A stretch of 22,682 nt of DNA, from the NCBI GenBank assembly GCA_002633005.1, contig NMRA01000018.1:1-22682 (forward strand), written 5' to 3'. The notes under the pieces are model-generated. The model searched no databases, was not told the origin of the DNA, and worked only from the letters and a program-made list of their open reading frames with translations. The DNA comes from Phoronis australis. Taxonomy: Eukaryota > Phoronida > Phoronidae. Below, in pieces: positions 8,912-19,222 of this stretch (positions within the stretch are counted from its first letter, which is position 1; every line of letters starts with the position of its first letter). The position numbers and the translations under genes are program-made.

Positions 8912-11075
8912 GATTAGTGGCAGGATCTGCCCTGAACTCAACGACTTTACTTCGATTTCAGCTCGTGGTGAAGCGATGGTTGATTACAATGTAACTAGTC
9001 ATATCGTTATTTCGTTTTTTAGTCCATAGAAGTTTAGTTGTGATCGATCAAATCGGATTGCAGGATTTGGTCGGTCTTAAATGTAAGGTATCCGATCATT
9101 CAACAACTTCTTTTACATTTAATTTTCTTGATGATACAAACAGGGCTGATAATGAATCTGAAATAAAAGTAGGCGGTTGGCGTAGAAGTCGAAAATATGA
9201 TGTTAAAATGTCCCTGCTATTTTTGCAAATTCTGGAATATTTAGCGAAGAAATTACGAAGTTGATTGATTCGTTTCTAGTAAAACATGGTCAATGGGGAA
9301 TAACTGATGAAAATTATGATGCTTTTATTAAGTTGTTAGTTGATGAATGGGTTCACATTTAAATTATAAGGATTATTACCACAGTAGGAAAACGAGAAAA
9401 CGTCGGCAAAATAATAAGCCTTAATGAAAAAATGAATTAGATAAACCTAAGAATGAAATGAATTATTGGAAAAATAATTCGTGCCTTTTAACAGGGGATA
9501 TCATCACTAGGTAAATTTTAAGGAACCGTTTATTTAGGCTCAAAATGATTTTGATAAAAAATATAAAAAATTGTGATCATCAATTCCAGATTTTTCAACA
9601 AGGCAGATTAGAAAATCTAAATACAAATAATCCTACTGAGTTTTAGTGATATATTACGAAGTTAGGTCCTAATATACAAAGTGCCATACTTTTAGTAGTC
9701 CTAGATCCTGACAACAGGGTTATTTCAAAGATGAATACTGTCTTACAAAAATGGAAAAATGACTTTCAAAAGCGATTCCAAAAAATTTCAAGCGATCAAA
9801 CTTTTGATGAAATTGTTCATCAAAATGTTATGGACAGACGAAATAATTAAGAAAACTTGTATAGCAATGAAGACAACGACACTGTTTCTGTCTTAAATAG
9901 TTATATACAATTTGAAGAGGTCACGAAAGCACTTATGGGTGAAAAAAATTGTGAAGAAACTGGTGTAGATAAGATTCCGTACGAGATATGAAAATTTGAT
10001 GATATTATTAAATTTCTTACTGAATTGTTGATTTTTGTGACCAGTGTTATGCCCTCGTGTTGGCCGGTGCAGAGCAAGTATTGTCCCTTTACCAAAAAGT
10101 TCGTCTGATGACCTCCGAGTAGCATTACGCTACTGAGGAGTTAGTCTGTTGTCAAGTATTTATAAAATATTCAGCTCTGTTTTGAATAATAGGAGAGAAG
10201 ATTTTTGTGACACGAATAGTGTTACGTGGAGAGCTAAACGGTTTCTGGAGTCTGCGCTCTTGTCTTGATCATTTATGTGTTTACACAACTCTAATAATGA
10301 CTAGAAAGACTTCCAGTCTTTCACCTTTATCGGTATTCATCGATTTGAAGAAGGCCTTCTACTGGACTAGTCACGACATAATGTTTTATATGTTGATAAA
10401 ACTGGTATCTGAGGACGAATATATTCTGCTATTAAAATGATTTAAAGAAACCCGCTCAACTTTAAACACTTTGTACTCAGACTGGTTCAATCGTGAGAGT
10501 GGTGACAGTCAAAGTGAAACATTATTCACGGCTTCATTGCATTATATATCAATGATCTGGTGCATGAGGTTATTGACCAGGGCAAGGGTGCGAGAGCTTG
10601 TGAAATTTCTACATCTGCTTTACTCTATGCAGACGACATTTAGTGTTTGTGGTTGAAAATGAGAGGGATTTACAGGAGATGTTCAATATTCGCCAAATAC
10701 TGTATGTCGAAAAAATTGTGCGCTTACGATCAAAATCAACCGACATTTGTATTTTAAATTTGAATTAGGGTCGGAATCTGTTAAATACCAATTATCCTAT
10801 ACATTTAAGTATTTAGGCATAATTTTGGACGAACATCTAAACTTCAAAAGTTCCGCCGCTGGTGCAGCTGGTAGAGCATTAGGAAAACGGATTATCACAT
10901 TAATTTGAAAACGAACACAAACTTAACGCTTACAACAGTGTTTAATTCTTGTGTAGCTCCAATTTGAGACTACGCATCGGGTACTTAGGGTCTCAGAGAA
11001 TTTAAATCCCCTGAAACTATCCAAAATAGACCTATTAAATTTCATGTGATAAACAGAATTAATGTTGACGCTTGA
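8912..11075 (+). mobile_element. Second non-LTR retrotransposon, 5' truncated and heavily decayed
   Basis: Opens mid-endonuclease with NDFTSISARGEAMVDY near 8940, closely matching FTSISHRGRAVVDY of the element at the left edge, and SDHS at 9091-9102. The linker still reads NNKP, two stops, KNELDK near 9410-9450. Reverse transcriptase signs follow: EETGVDKIPYEI (about 9957), FIDLKKAF (10336-10359), YINDLV, LLYADDI with the catalytic YADD at 10626-10637, and FKYLGIILDEHLNF (10804 on). Past the thumb come AGRALGKRI and, in another frame, a degraded C-terminal region to about 11075. Many stops and frameshifts show it is long dead. Boundaries are approximate. Confidence 0.8.
9900..11075 (+). pseudogene. 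Reverse transcriptase relic of the second retrotransposon
   Basis: Polymerase blocks appear in order but in several frames: entry block (GVDKIPYEI), block A aspartate in FIDLKKAF with the usual following Asp replaced by Tyr, block B region (ALYINDLVHEV), block C YADD at 10626-10637 immediately followed by isoleucine and a TAG stop, then the thumb YLGIILDEHLNFK. At least one stop or frameshift separates most blocks. It cannot encode a working polymerase. Confidence 0.8.
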
Positions 11076-11261
11076 GGAAACTACATCGACCTGGGAGAAA
11101 ATACGGTGATCTCCGTGAATATACGGCGATCGGTCTCTGAAAAATCACGATTTTGCGGGAAAATGCAATCACGCGATTGCCCTTAAGTAAAGAATATATC
11201 GGCATACATGTAGCTTTGAAATGGCTCTTGTGTGTGTCCAGGCTGGATATTCGTGCATGCT

Positions 11262-11348
11262 ATTGTGGCTTGAGCCACAAATATCTGAGACTGTGCTTTG
11301 AACAACAAAGATCTAGCACTGTGCTTTGAACCGCAAAATATCCAGTAC
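11262..11348 (+). repeat. 28-bp minisatellite, first cluster (three units)
   Basis: Units at 11262-11291, 11292-11319 and 11320-11348 share TGTGCTTTGAAC, ACAAA and a CTAG/CCAGTAC end. The first unit is divergent and contains a near-perfect hairpin, TTGTGGCT-TG-AGCCACAA (11263-11280). Confidence 0.8.
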
Positions 11349-11618
11349 TGCACGACTTACAAGTTGCGTTCACAAATTACACCCCTCTCACCCTGATCAC
11401 GTGTAGACAGTACGTTACCATACCCTTTGTGTTTCGAATGCAATAAACCTAGGCTGGTGGAAATACAGGTGTACTGCTTTCTACTAAAGGTTTACTCGCT
11501 CAATTAACTTGATCATGTCTTTATGAATAGGCTTGAGTGGCTGCTTGGCTGGGGTAAAGCACCTCGCCCAGAGTAGTCTTGGTGTAGCAAGGTCTGTAAA
11601 GCCAATTCTCATGGCATG

Positions 11619-11701
11619 TGTGCTTTGATCCACAAACAGCTAGTACTGTGCTTTGATCCACAAACAGCTAGTACTATGCTTTGAACCACAAACAGCTAGT
11701 A
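11619..11701 (+). repeat. 28-bp minisatellite, second cluster (three units)
   Basis: Two identical adjacent 28-base units (11619-11646, 11647-11674) begin TGTGCTTTGATC and end CAGCTAGTAC. A third (11675-11701) has two changes and loses its last base. The identity of the first two suggests recent duplication or active homogenisation. Confidence 0.92.
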
Positions 11702-11927
11702 AAATGTAGAAATTTCCGGTATGCGGACCTTTTTACTGAAAGAAATCAACGAGGACTAAAAAAACGGAGCCACGAATTGTGCATCCGCGCCGACTTTCCC
11801 TGGATTTTGTCTCGTTTACCGGGACTTTTTTTTCACTGAGACCGACCTTTTTGCCCAATTCGCCAAATTGGGGGACTCTTTTCAGCGCTTGAGTCAACCC
11901 CTCCCCCCTGTTGCATCCATTTACTAC

Positions 11928-11953
11928 TGCGCTTTGCACCACAAATATCTAGC
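11928..11953 (+). repeat. Isolated 28-bp minisatellite unit
   Basis: TGCGCTTTGCACCACAAATATCTAGC matches the first-cluster version (ATATCTAG core) more than the second-cluster version (ACAGCTAG). It sits 226 bases after the second cluster. Confidence 0.7.
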
Positions 11954-12954
11954 TTTATATTTGTAACACGTTGCTACTAGTATGTAGCTCCCCTGTATCA
12001 GTTGCCGGCTGGTACTCGCAAACACGACTCGTTGCTTGACTATAACCTCTAATCGATTTTTCAACAGGTTAATGGGTGCTGCGAAGATGAATGTTCGTGT
12101 CACCGTGTAACTCGACCAAGGCAAGTAGATCACGCGGTCCGAGAACAGCTCGCGCATTTATACATCCGTAACTAAGCACAGCAACTTGACCCTTTCATTG
12201 ATGCGTGAACAGAAGCAGTGGCATCTGTCGCTGTTGCTCTCTTGCTGACATACATTATTGTCGTGAGAAGGTTGACATAAAAATTGACCGCAGAGGGGAA
12301 TCCTGTGACCGGGCTTATGTGTCCGTGGTATAGCGAGTCCAGCGGACTGTTTCAGAGACTGCTTTCGCCCAGTTTGGTTTTCCCTTTTGAAGCAATCGTA
12401 AAACCTAATGCTCTGATAAATATCCAACTAAAGGGATGTAGGCTTACTCAAAACTTATACCCATTTCATGTGTGTGTGTGTGTTAGTAACGGTACATCTG
12501 TACTTATAAACTATCCTTGATTTGGCCTGTTTTGAATTTAATGACTGATTTGGGCCAGTACGTACTGGCCACGAGTAATTGCAGGATATAAAATAACCTC
12601 AGTCAAAAGTTTAGGATCGGAGCAGTTACAAACTACCATACTTCTGGCAAAGGATAGACAAGCGACAACCCTATACACATCTACAAAGCAAATTAAAGGC
12701 GAAGGCAACATTTTTCATGTCATTTTTAGCAAAAATAAGGTTCGTTGATTATCCCAGACATATTTTTCACTTATTTACTGCTTTTCGTAATTTAATTAAT
12801 TACTGGTCGTATACTCCTGAAGTAACGTTTTGGGAGGCAAGAATTTCGCGCCAATTTCTTTTCATATAGTCTGACTGTGAGAGCAGTCGAGTCAGTCATT
12901 GTTCTACCTCGGTTTTGATAAGTTCGGTCGTCGTTTGGTTCGCCTGCAGAGTGA
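11954..12954. other. Non-coding stretch before the THAP relic
   Basis: Contains a short (GT)n run near 12471-12484 and an 18-bp perfect palindrome at 12553-12570. Opposing open frames of 77-89 codons at 11924-12520 show no motif and overlap one another, as expected by chance. Confidence 0.5.
12553..12570. repeat. 18-bp perfect palindrome
   Basis: GGCCAGTACGTACTGGCC equals its reverse complement. It could be a binding site for a dimeric protein or simply a chance or cruciform sequence. Confidence 0.9.
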
Positions 12955-13251
12955 ATGCCTCTATATTGTGGTGCATCGGTTCCCGCTTGTCCGAACTATG
13001 AAGCTGCGAAGAAAGCGGGTATATCGTTTTTTCGACTTCCTCGAGAGCCCGAAATGCTTAGGAAGTGACTCGCGCTAGTGAAGAATGAAAGGTATGCTGT
13101 TAATAGCAAGTATGAGCACGTGAAACATCTCCGTGTCTGTGGCCGGCATTTCGTCGACAGTGATTTCTCTGACGAATTCCGGCTTACCAAAGAAATATCC
13201 ATACGTTCCGTTGCCTGGAAATGTTCACGGCGCCTCTCTAGTATTGCTTGA
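12955..13251 (+). pseudogene. THAP-domain protein relic with a nonsense codon
   Basis: From ATG at 12955 the frame reads MPLYCGASVPACPNY, then GISFFRLPREPEMLRK, a TGA stop at codon 38 (13066-13068), LALVKNERYAV, and VCGRHFVDSDF at codons 61-71. This is the C2CH zinc layout of THAP DNA-binding domains: Cys5, Cys12, Cys62, His65, with SFFRLP and the CxxHF signature. The stop stands exactly where the invariant tryptophan follows RK, so a TGG to TGA change is likely. The C-x6-C spacing is longer than the usual C-x2-4-C. Past codon 75 a +1 frame (LPKKYPYVPLPGNVHG) looks more protein-like, suggesting a frameshift too. THAP domains often mark P-element-type transposases; no transposase body is seen here. 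The domain call is mine by eye. Confidence 0.68.
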
Positions 13252-13499
13252 TAAGTGTATGGTTCGAACTGATAGCCTGTGAAACCAAACGATCCATACG
13301 TGAAGTCTTCGTCGGATGAGCTCTTGACTAAGTCGGGATTGGCGCCGGCGAGTTGCAATGTAGACGTTTATTATTCTGCGTTCTATTTCAAAATGAATTA
13401 TTCTCATCCTAAAATGATCCTGACCAATGTAGCTTATATGATATGCAATTTGTTATGCGCCCACATATTTATATGTGGACGCATTATGCCGTCATCTCT

Positions 13500-13552
13500 G
13501 TCCGTCCGTCCGTCCGTCCGTCCGTCCGTCCGTCCGTCCGTCCGTCCGTCCG
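13500..13552 (+). repeat. (GTCC)n microsatellite, 13 perfect copies
   Basis: Thirteen perfect GTCC units, then interrupted CGTCCGG/GGCGTC variants to about 13588. Because the unit is four bases, all frames stay open and give SVRP repeats (plus) or RTDG repeats (minus). The open frames across it on both strands are artefacts. Confidence 0.97.
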
Positions 13553-13588
13553 GGCGGCGTCCGTCCGGCGTCTGGCGTCCGGCGTCCG

Positions 13589-13857
13589 CTGCTCTATCTC
13601 CAAAACCCTTTGACATACGTTCATGAAATTTGGCACATGTGTTCCATTCATGAATGGGACGGCATGTGCGAACTTTCGGACGGATCCGACTACCGGTGTG
13701 CCCCCTAGTGGCAATTTTAATTTTTTTACGCTTACCTTTGTATCTTCACAAGTCCTAATTGGATTTTCATGAAATTTGGTATGTAGGCACCTATTAGTGA
13801 GATGACGCTATCCTCCCGTTTTCAGATGGATTCGACATAGTTTGCGCCACCTANTGA
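13589..13857 (+). repeat. Two diverged repeat units of about 147 bp
   Basis: Unit one starts TATCTCCAAAACCCTTTGAC near 13595 and unit two starts TATCTTCACAAGTCCTAATT near 13740. Each has TTCATGAAATTTGG(C/T)A about 25 bases later (13620, 13768), a GGA(T)CCGAC or GGATTCGAC motif and a closing TGCCCCCTAGTGG or TGCGCCACCTANTG box. They form part of the microsatellite-cored element. Confidence 0.75.
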
Positions 13858-14359
13858 AGGAAAAGTTCCAAGTAGAAATTTGTTTCTGGCATTCTAATGC
13901 TGTGCTAATCTCGTATGTTGGTAAATTTGTTTTTAATTCTATGTTTCTGTGGTGCTTTAAGCAACTGGTGTATAGGATGTGCTTGTATTATGAAGATTAC
14001 TCACATTTTGCCCCTAGCCTATTGAGGAGACAATGACCATGCCTTTCCATTTTGCAAAATATGCCCTCTACTGGCCACTTTATGGTACCAATAAACAACC
14101 CTAGAAGGATACCGTATGCGGTGCAATTGTGGGCGCATTTCAACGCTCCGCGTTGCTCTTGTAATGCCTTGGAATGCTCGTGAGTGAAAAAGCAGTTTTG
14201 AGAAGCCAGTAATGAATAAACCACTGCGTTACCGGCTTTTGATGCCGGCAACGAAGGTAATTGACCGGGCACCGAGGCCGTGTGAGCGCATGCTAATTCA
14301 GTGTTTGCTGACAGAAAGCTGTTGTGAAACAATTACTCGATTTTCTATGCTATGGTTGC

Positions 14360-14474
14360 ATGTTAGGGGAATCTTTATTTAGAAACACAAATACATTATT
14401 CGAATCATTGCTACGGTACAACCTTTGCCCTGACGGTCTTTGGAAGGGGAACCCGACTTCGCGGCCCCCAACAA
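14360..14474 (+). other. Speculative first coding exon of the plus-strand gene
   Basis: ATG at 14360 opens 38 codons (MLGESLFRNTNTLF, later YNLCPDGLWKGNPTSRPPT) ending in a consensus donor A|GTAAGT at 14474/14475, phase 1, which fits the exon at 19148. An upstream ATG with a five-codon frame precedes it. The phase match has a one-in-three chance of arising by accident and no family is recognised. Confidence 0.15.
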
Positions 14475-14632
14475 GTAAGTAGGCTTAGATTTTCAGTTTC
14501 GTCACGGGCTAATTCACATAAATAATCAATTACGTGCACAATATTTCTTTGGTTCACTATTATAATCTTTTCTTGACTGGAGGCTTAGTTTCCAACTCAA
14601 GCTGGTTTATGTTCGTGCCAGTACCGGCGGCT

Positions 14633-14730
14633 GCGACGGGCCTGATCGGGTTCCAAGCCACTAGCCGGGATAACGAGTCAATCCGGCCGCGACGGGCCTG
14701 ATCGGGTTCCGAGCCACTGGCCGGGATAAC
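14633..14730 (+). repeat. GC-rich 42-bp duplication, period 56
   Basis: Copies at 14633-14674 and 14689-14730 begin GCGACGGGCCTGATCGGG and end GCCGGGATAAC, with two A/G differences. The block is far richer in GC than its surroundings. It is untranslated as far as I can see; it may be the remnant of a larger repeat. Confidence 0.92.
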
Positions 14731-16751
14731 AAGCGTTTCGTGTGTTTAGAACTCAAAAAATCACAAGTATTAATAACCTAGATCAAGGTTCTCCTGTCTG
14801 TATTTCACAGAAGAATACTTCGAGTTTATCTTCGAACAGACCCCGAACTCCTGCTACGGACCTTGGTATTGGCCTGCCGAACTTTGTAGGCTACGGTGTG
14901 TTCAAATACCAGTAAATCCGTAACAGCGAAATAAAACAACACGTTTTTATAAGAACTCGGTGTATTTTTAAGGGTTTTACAAGGAAGTTTGATGATTTAT
15001 TGGTGTTACAAGATGAATTCAAGCGATAAGCTGACACCACTAACCCGTGTTGTGAACTGCTGAACAGACAGTGTGAAACCAATTACGTCATTGGATAATT
15101 TCAACACCTCCGTCTGCCGTCAGGTGTCAGGTAACGCAACCGAACGTGCCGTTATCGAGTAGAACTACTCGATCTAAATTGATAAAAAATAGGTTGTTTT
15201 GGGTGGCAATCTCCTTTAACTTCTGTTGTAGATGAGCGATTTCGGTGATTCAAAAACTAAACATGATCAGCATTTGACAACTAGGAGTTCAGAAATGCTA
15301 TTTGTTTATGTTCAGATATGTTGTAACTTAACTTTCATTTTCATCAGCACAGCCCAGTCAGGCTAGTTGCGATCTGATCGGAGATTAGAGCACTCATCCA
15401 ACCCTCCAACCATAAATGCCAGAATGGAGTTAATCAGTCGTGTAAAATATTGGCGACATGGTTGATATTCCCAACTTGTTGTTGGGCTATAGAATCGAAC
15501 TTCAGCAACGGGAAAACGCCGTAATGCCGGAACCATAGATACAAAAACAAAGTTTATGTGCACAACGTATAAACAGCATACATCAGTGAGAATTTCAGTT
15601 ACTGCATGGAGACTCTCTAGTGGACACATGAATGAAAATCACAGACGGAAAACCTATTCTATCCAGTTGAAATTGGCATCCCTACGATTATTCGGCCATT
15701 CGTGAGAGGCGTCTGGACTATAGACATCGGTGGTTATAAACCAGTTTAGAGAGAACTTGACCATTTCTCTTCCCTCACAATCTCTGTTCTTGTCAGATTC
15801 TCTCTATGTAACTATTTGTTTAAATTGGTGAGCTATAGATAGTAATATCCATTAATTGTTTCCGACCCTCTGATACTAGGCACAAGAATTTTGGAAAATG
15901 TTACTGTTGACTCCCATAGCAAGGAAACGATTTTTTAGTCTCCGGAACTACAATTGATTGTCTTTGCCACCTTCCCACCGGCGAAGAGCGGTCACTTCTC
16001 TCATCTCGCTGGCTCCCTGCGTGTCGCTAGGTGGAGTGGTAGCCGCGCCAGCACGCAGGTATTACTTAATTTTCCTCGGGAAATAATTTTACACCGGCGT
16101 TTCTGATTGGCTAGTTGAATTCTTAACTGGCAGCGCTTTACGCAAACAAACTGACATGACTGATGGACTGAAGTGTAAATGTGGTCAACAAATCGGCTTT
16201 TGAAATTTATGTTCCGGAAATGTGAATCCTAGAAATTGTAGTTGCGCCTTTTCGGAGTGCATCTTTCTACTGTCGATCACTTTTGTTTACGATACTGTCG
16301 TGTATTCACACAGTATGAATAACACACCGTTTAGTCGGCCAGATATGTGCTTATTGTACCTGTGCCTGCTTCAAGCACGCGGCTATTAAACATGATTGCA
16401 GAAACGAAATAGTTGTTGCACTTGCATGACAAGGCTAAAAATCGTTCACAGACGGCCATTTTTTCACGTTGTTGTAAAGCCAACCAACGACTGCTGAGGT
16501 TACATTAACGCGCATGCCACTTGATACCTGCGTGCTAGGCACGTAGGGAACAGCGAGTTCTCTCATTATACAATTTATCTCGCCTATAGATGGCGCATAT
16601 AGTCCATACCTTAGTTGGTGCTGATTATTGTCCAGTATGACTTCGTGAAGACTAGCAGGGTCAGGATAGCCTGCTAATTATATTTCAACCCGGCCGTGTG
16701 CGTGTGGTTCCGATGGGTGAGGTTGAGTCGCAGCGGGCCTAAACTTTTCAG
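14731..16751. other. No identifiable gene
   Basis: AT-rich with scattered GC-rich patches (15960-16080, 16490-16550). An 88-codon minus frame at 15629-15363 has no recognised motif and no good splice acceptor. No RNA gene or named repeat seen. Confidence 0.5.
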
Positions 16752-17042
16752 TTGCGTTGTGAAATGATGCGATTTTGCCGAAACGGATTTGATGAATGTG
16801 TCTTGGTTGATAATTCATCAATGTTCCCACAACATATTTTTCAAAATGCAATAACACTTTCATTTTCCGTGTTCGTAAGACATGTGGGCAATTTCACGTA
16901 CGCACTAACTCCAAACAAAGTATTTCAGTACCCCGGCGTCGTTTTCGGTATATGTACACCATTCCTGAGTGTAACTATTATCGTAGTATCATTCATTTTC
17001 GCATTTAAATGTGTAAAAATTACACATGAGTTGAAAAAGTAA
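16752..17042 (+). other. Unrecognised 96-codon open frame with a membrane-like segment
   Basis: The first ATGs are at about 16764 and 16767. The C-terminal third contains a long hydrophobic run (VVFGICTPFLSVTIIVVSFI followed by FAF) and a basic tail (KCVKITHELKK), as in a single-pass or last membrane helix. Frames of this size are expected by chance in 22 kb, and there is no splice or homology support. Confidence 0.15.
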
Positions 17043-19147
17043 TATATTTTTGTTGTAGTGAGCCTTCGAAGTAGTGGACATTCGGAATGGTGAACCGAAA
17101 AGCTGAGGCCAGGAGTGGGGTGTTCCCATTTTCAACGTCACTTAAGCAACTTTAAGTAACACGCAAAAATATATAACAAGATAAAAATTTTCGTTAAGTT
17201 ATTCTCCGACTAAGTATTTCTGTACAAGTAGGTGGAACCACTCATTTAAGCATGCGCGATTTGAAAATTTGGCAGGAAGTAAGGCGAGAGCGTTTTGAAC
17301 CACACTAAATTTGAATTGAGTCCCGTTGTTTGCGAGCAACCGTCACGGCATCCTCATCTCTGGCATTCATTCGTCTCATCTCAAAAAAGTAGAGTTGACA
17401 GTCATCGTTGTGTATACAAATTTCCCTTACCCTGCTGCGTCAAATGAGGGTCTTAATGAAAACTCCACAATGTCGATGTCTGCAAAATATCAAAGGTCCA
17501 CCGTTCAAGAAATTCGAACCACCCCCTGCACAATGCTGACTACGGGCATGTTTAAGACTTAGAAGTCAATACTACCACTGATTTGGCAACTTCGGGCGTT
17601 TCCTCAGATACCAAGGCAAAGTCGTCGTTGGGTCAAGTTTTTGTGCCGAGTTACAATCTGGAAAATTTATGTTTTAATAAGTATTATGTATTAAAACGTG
17701 GGTGGTCCTTCGGGAATAAAATCTCAATGCTATTTTTGCTGGCCAAACGAGCCATAGGAGTAACATTTAGATTGCCAACTGCTTCCTGCTGAGCCATGGA
17801 ATCGAGAGAAAAACGCTACTAAGTCACCAAACTAGATATTAGAGGACTTAAGAGTTTTGCGTTTACTTAATTTATCTTTACTTTTATTTGCTGTTAATAT
17901 GTCAGTAAAAGTAAAAATAACGGAGCACGGTTAAAATTGTGTTGGATTTTCAAGTTGTTTTAACATATTAAAATACGTTTACATCAAAAGCGACCTTGAC
18001 ATTTGATTTACTTTAGAAGCAGACGAAAGAATTGAATGATTGCAGCTGCTCTCAAAATGTGCTCTCGTTATTTAGAAATTTATAAAATCAACGTTTTTTG
18101 TTATTTTGTTATTATTCCATACAAACTCAATTAATCGGAGTGTAATATCATAATGAAAAAATATTTCTAATATGTTTAAGTCCCCATTTGCCGGCTACGA
18201 ACTAAAGCGCGCAGTATACGCGGAGTGAGGTTTTATGAAGATGCTGTTGTTACCGGTGTGACATGAATGTGCCTCATTTGTTTGGAGTCAAATGGGTAAA
18301 AATTGGCGATACAAAATCGCACACAAGGTACAGATGTAATATTATAAAATAGCACAAACTTCCTTGTCTAAGTTGGTTACCGGCGAGCGAACAGTTACTC
18401 CGTCATTCTGCAGTTTGGAGCGGTCGTCTGCACTAGAAATCTTTGTCTCCTTCACAGACTCTCTGGATGGTAGGGGCTTGTACTATGCACTTTGCCTGCT
18501 TTAGCCTATTCGATGTCAAGGAAACAAGGGATTCTATTGGCCACTAGAGTTCCATTCTTGGTCAAACTAGGTCATCAACATGGCGGCATTCCTTTGGCTG
18601 GGAACAGTGTCGGTGACTATTCAAATCGCTATTTACACCAAACTCCCACTTTCAAAGTAAACAAGACTATATGACTACACAGCCAGTGACGCATGCCAAA
18701 TATCAATAGTTTGTATACTGTGTTGGATTCGGATGTATTTTTGATTTTGTAGAATCATTTTGTAGTACTTAAGTCTTCAAGTTAGCTACGTCAATCACGC
18801 CCACTGCCCAGAACTGAACTGTCTCCATCTATTTGGATTCGGAGCATATCATCTCACACACTATCCGTATGGCTCCCCTGAGTGAAGTGAAGGTTGAATT
18901 AGTCGGACTTTTGGAATGTTAAAATAGCGTTAGTTCATGCCGTACATTGGCCTACCGGAAAGCAACATGAAAACACTCTCTTTTAGGTTTAGTGAGAGGC
19001 CACGGTTTTAAAAAGACCCATTTTGTTTGGAGTTTCATACGTGCGTCACACCCTTGTCCATGAAACCAATCTCTTCCTGGTGGAAATAAGAAACTTACTA
19101 TTAAAGTCGATTTTCTTTCATTTTTTGTGTTTTTTTTGAATTTTCAG
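17043..19147. other. No identifiable gene
   Basis: Open frames of 60-78 codons at 17326-17562, 17583-17792 and 18492-18674 show no motif. A good acceptor-like site (CTCCTTCACAG, ending at about 18452) has 33 open codons after it but no donor. Taken as intron or intergenic. Confidence 0.45.
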
Positions 19148-19222
19148 TTATGGTCGGATATGCAGTGCTGTATAAAGGAAGGTTTAATGATGCTATTGTA
19201 GGCAGTTGTCCGACTAAACAAG
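19148..19222 (+). CDS. Candidate internal exon of an unrecognised plus-strand gene
   Basis: The acceptor (long T tract, GAATTTTCAG) and donor (CAAG|GTAAAT) bound 75 bases in which only one frame is open throughout: two bases, 24 codons (MVGYAVLYKGRFNDAIVGSC then PTKQ), one base. The phase-1 end joins cleanly to the exon at 21577, giving a valine at the junction. No domain recognised. Support comes from the splice signals and phase only; a 75-base open stretch in one of three frames is not rare by itself. Confidence 0.38.

Larger units (their letters stand above)
13455..14164 (+). mobile_element. Microsatellite-cored element with terminal hairpins (Helentron/pearl-like architecture)
   Basis: The left end ATGCGCCCACA (13455-13465) reappears inverted as TGTGGGCGCAT (14128-14138). 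The left end also folds into a 13-bp hairpin, TGCGCCCACATAT-TT-ATATGTGGACGCA, with one mismatch (13456-13483). A pure (GTCC)n block follows, then two diverged repeat units containing TTCATGAAATTTGG. Close to the right end is a small hairpin AACGC-TCC-GCGTT (14142-14154). No coding capacity. This order (5' inverted motif, microsatellite, repeat units, 3' hairpin) resembles non-autonomous Helitron-like elements of molluscs and insects; that class assignment is inference. An N at 13854 lies inside. Confidence 0.6.

Noticed and set aside
13434-13714. Open frames on both strands across 13434-13714 with SVRP or RTDG repeats
   Set aside because: They arise because a pure four-base repeat has no stop in any frame; not genes.
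13997-14332. 111-codon minus-strand frame
   Set aside because: Half of it lies in the microsatellite-cored element; no protein-like features.
15780-15825. Possible 31-base micro-exon (TTCTTGTCAG ... GTGAGC)
   Set aside because: Two frames open, no partner, too short to judge.
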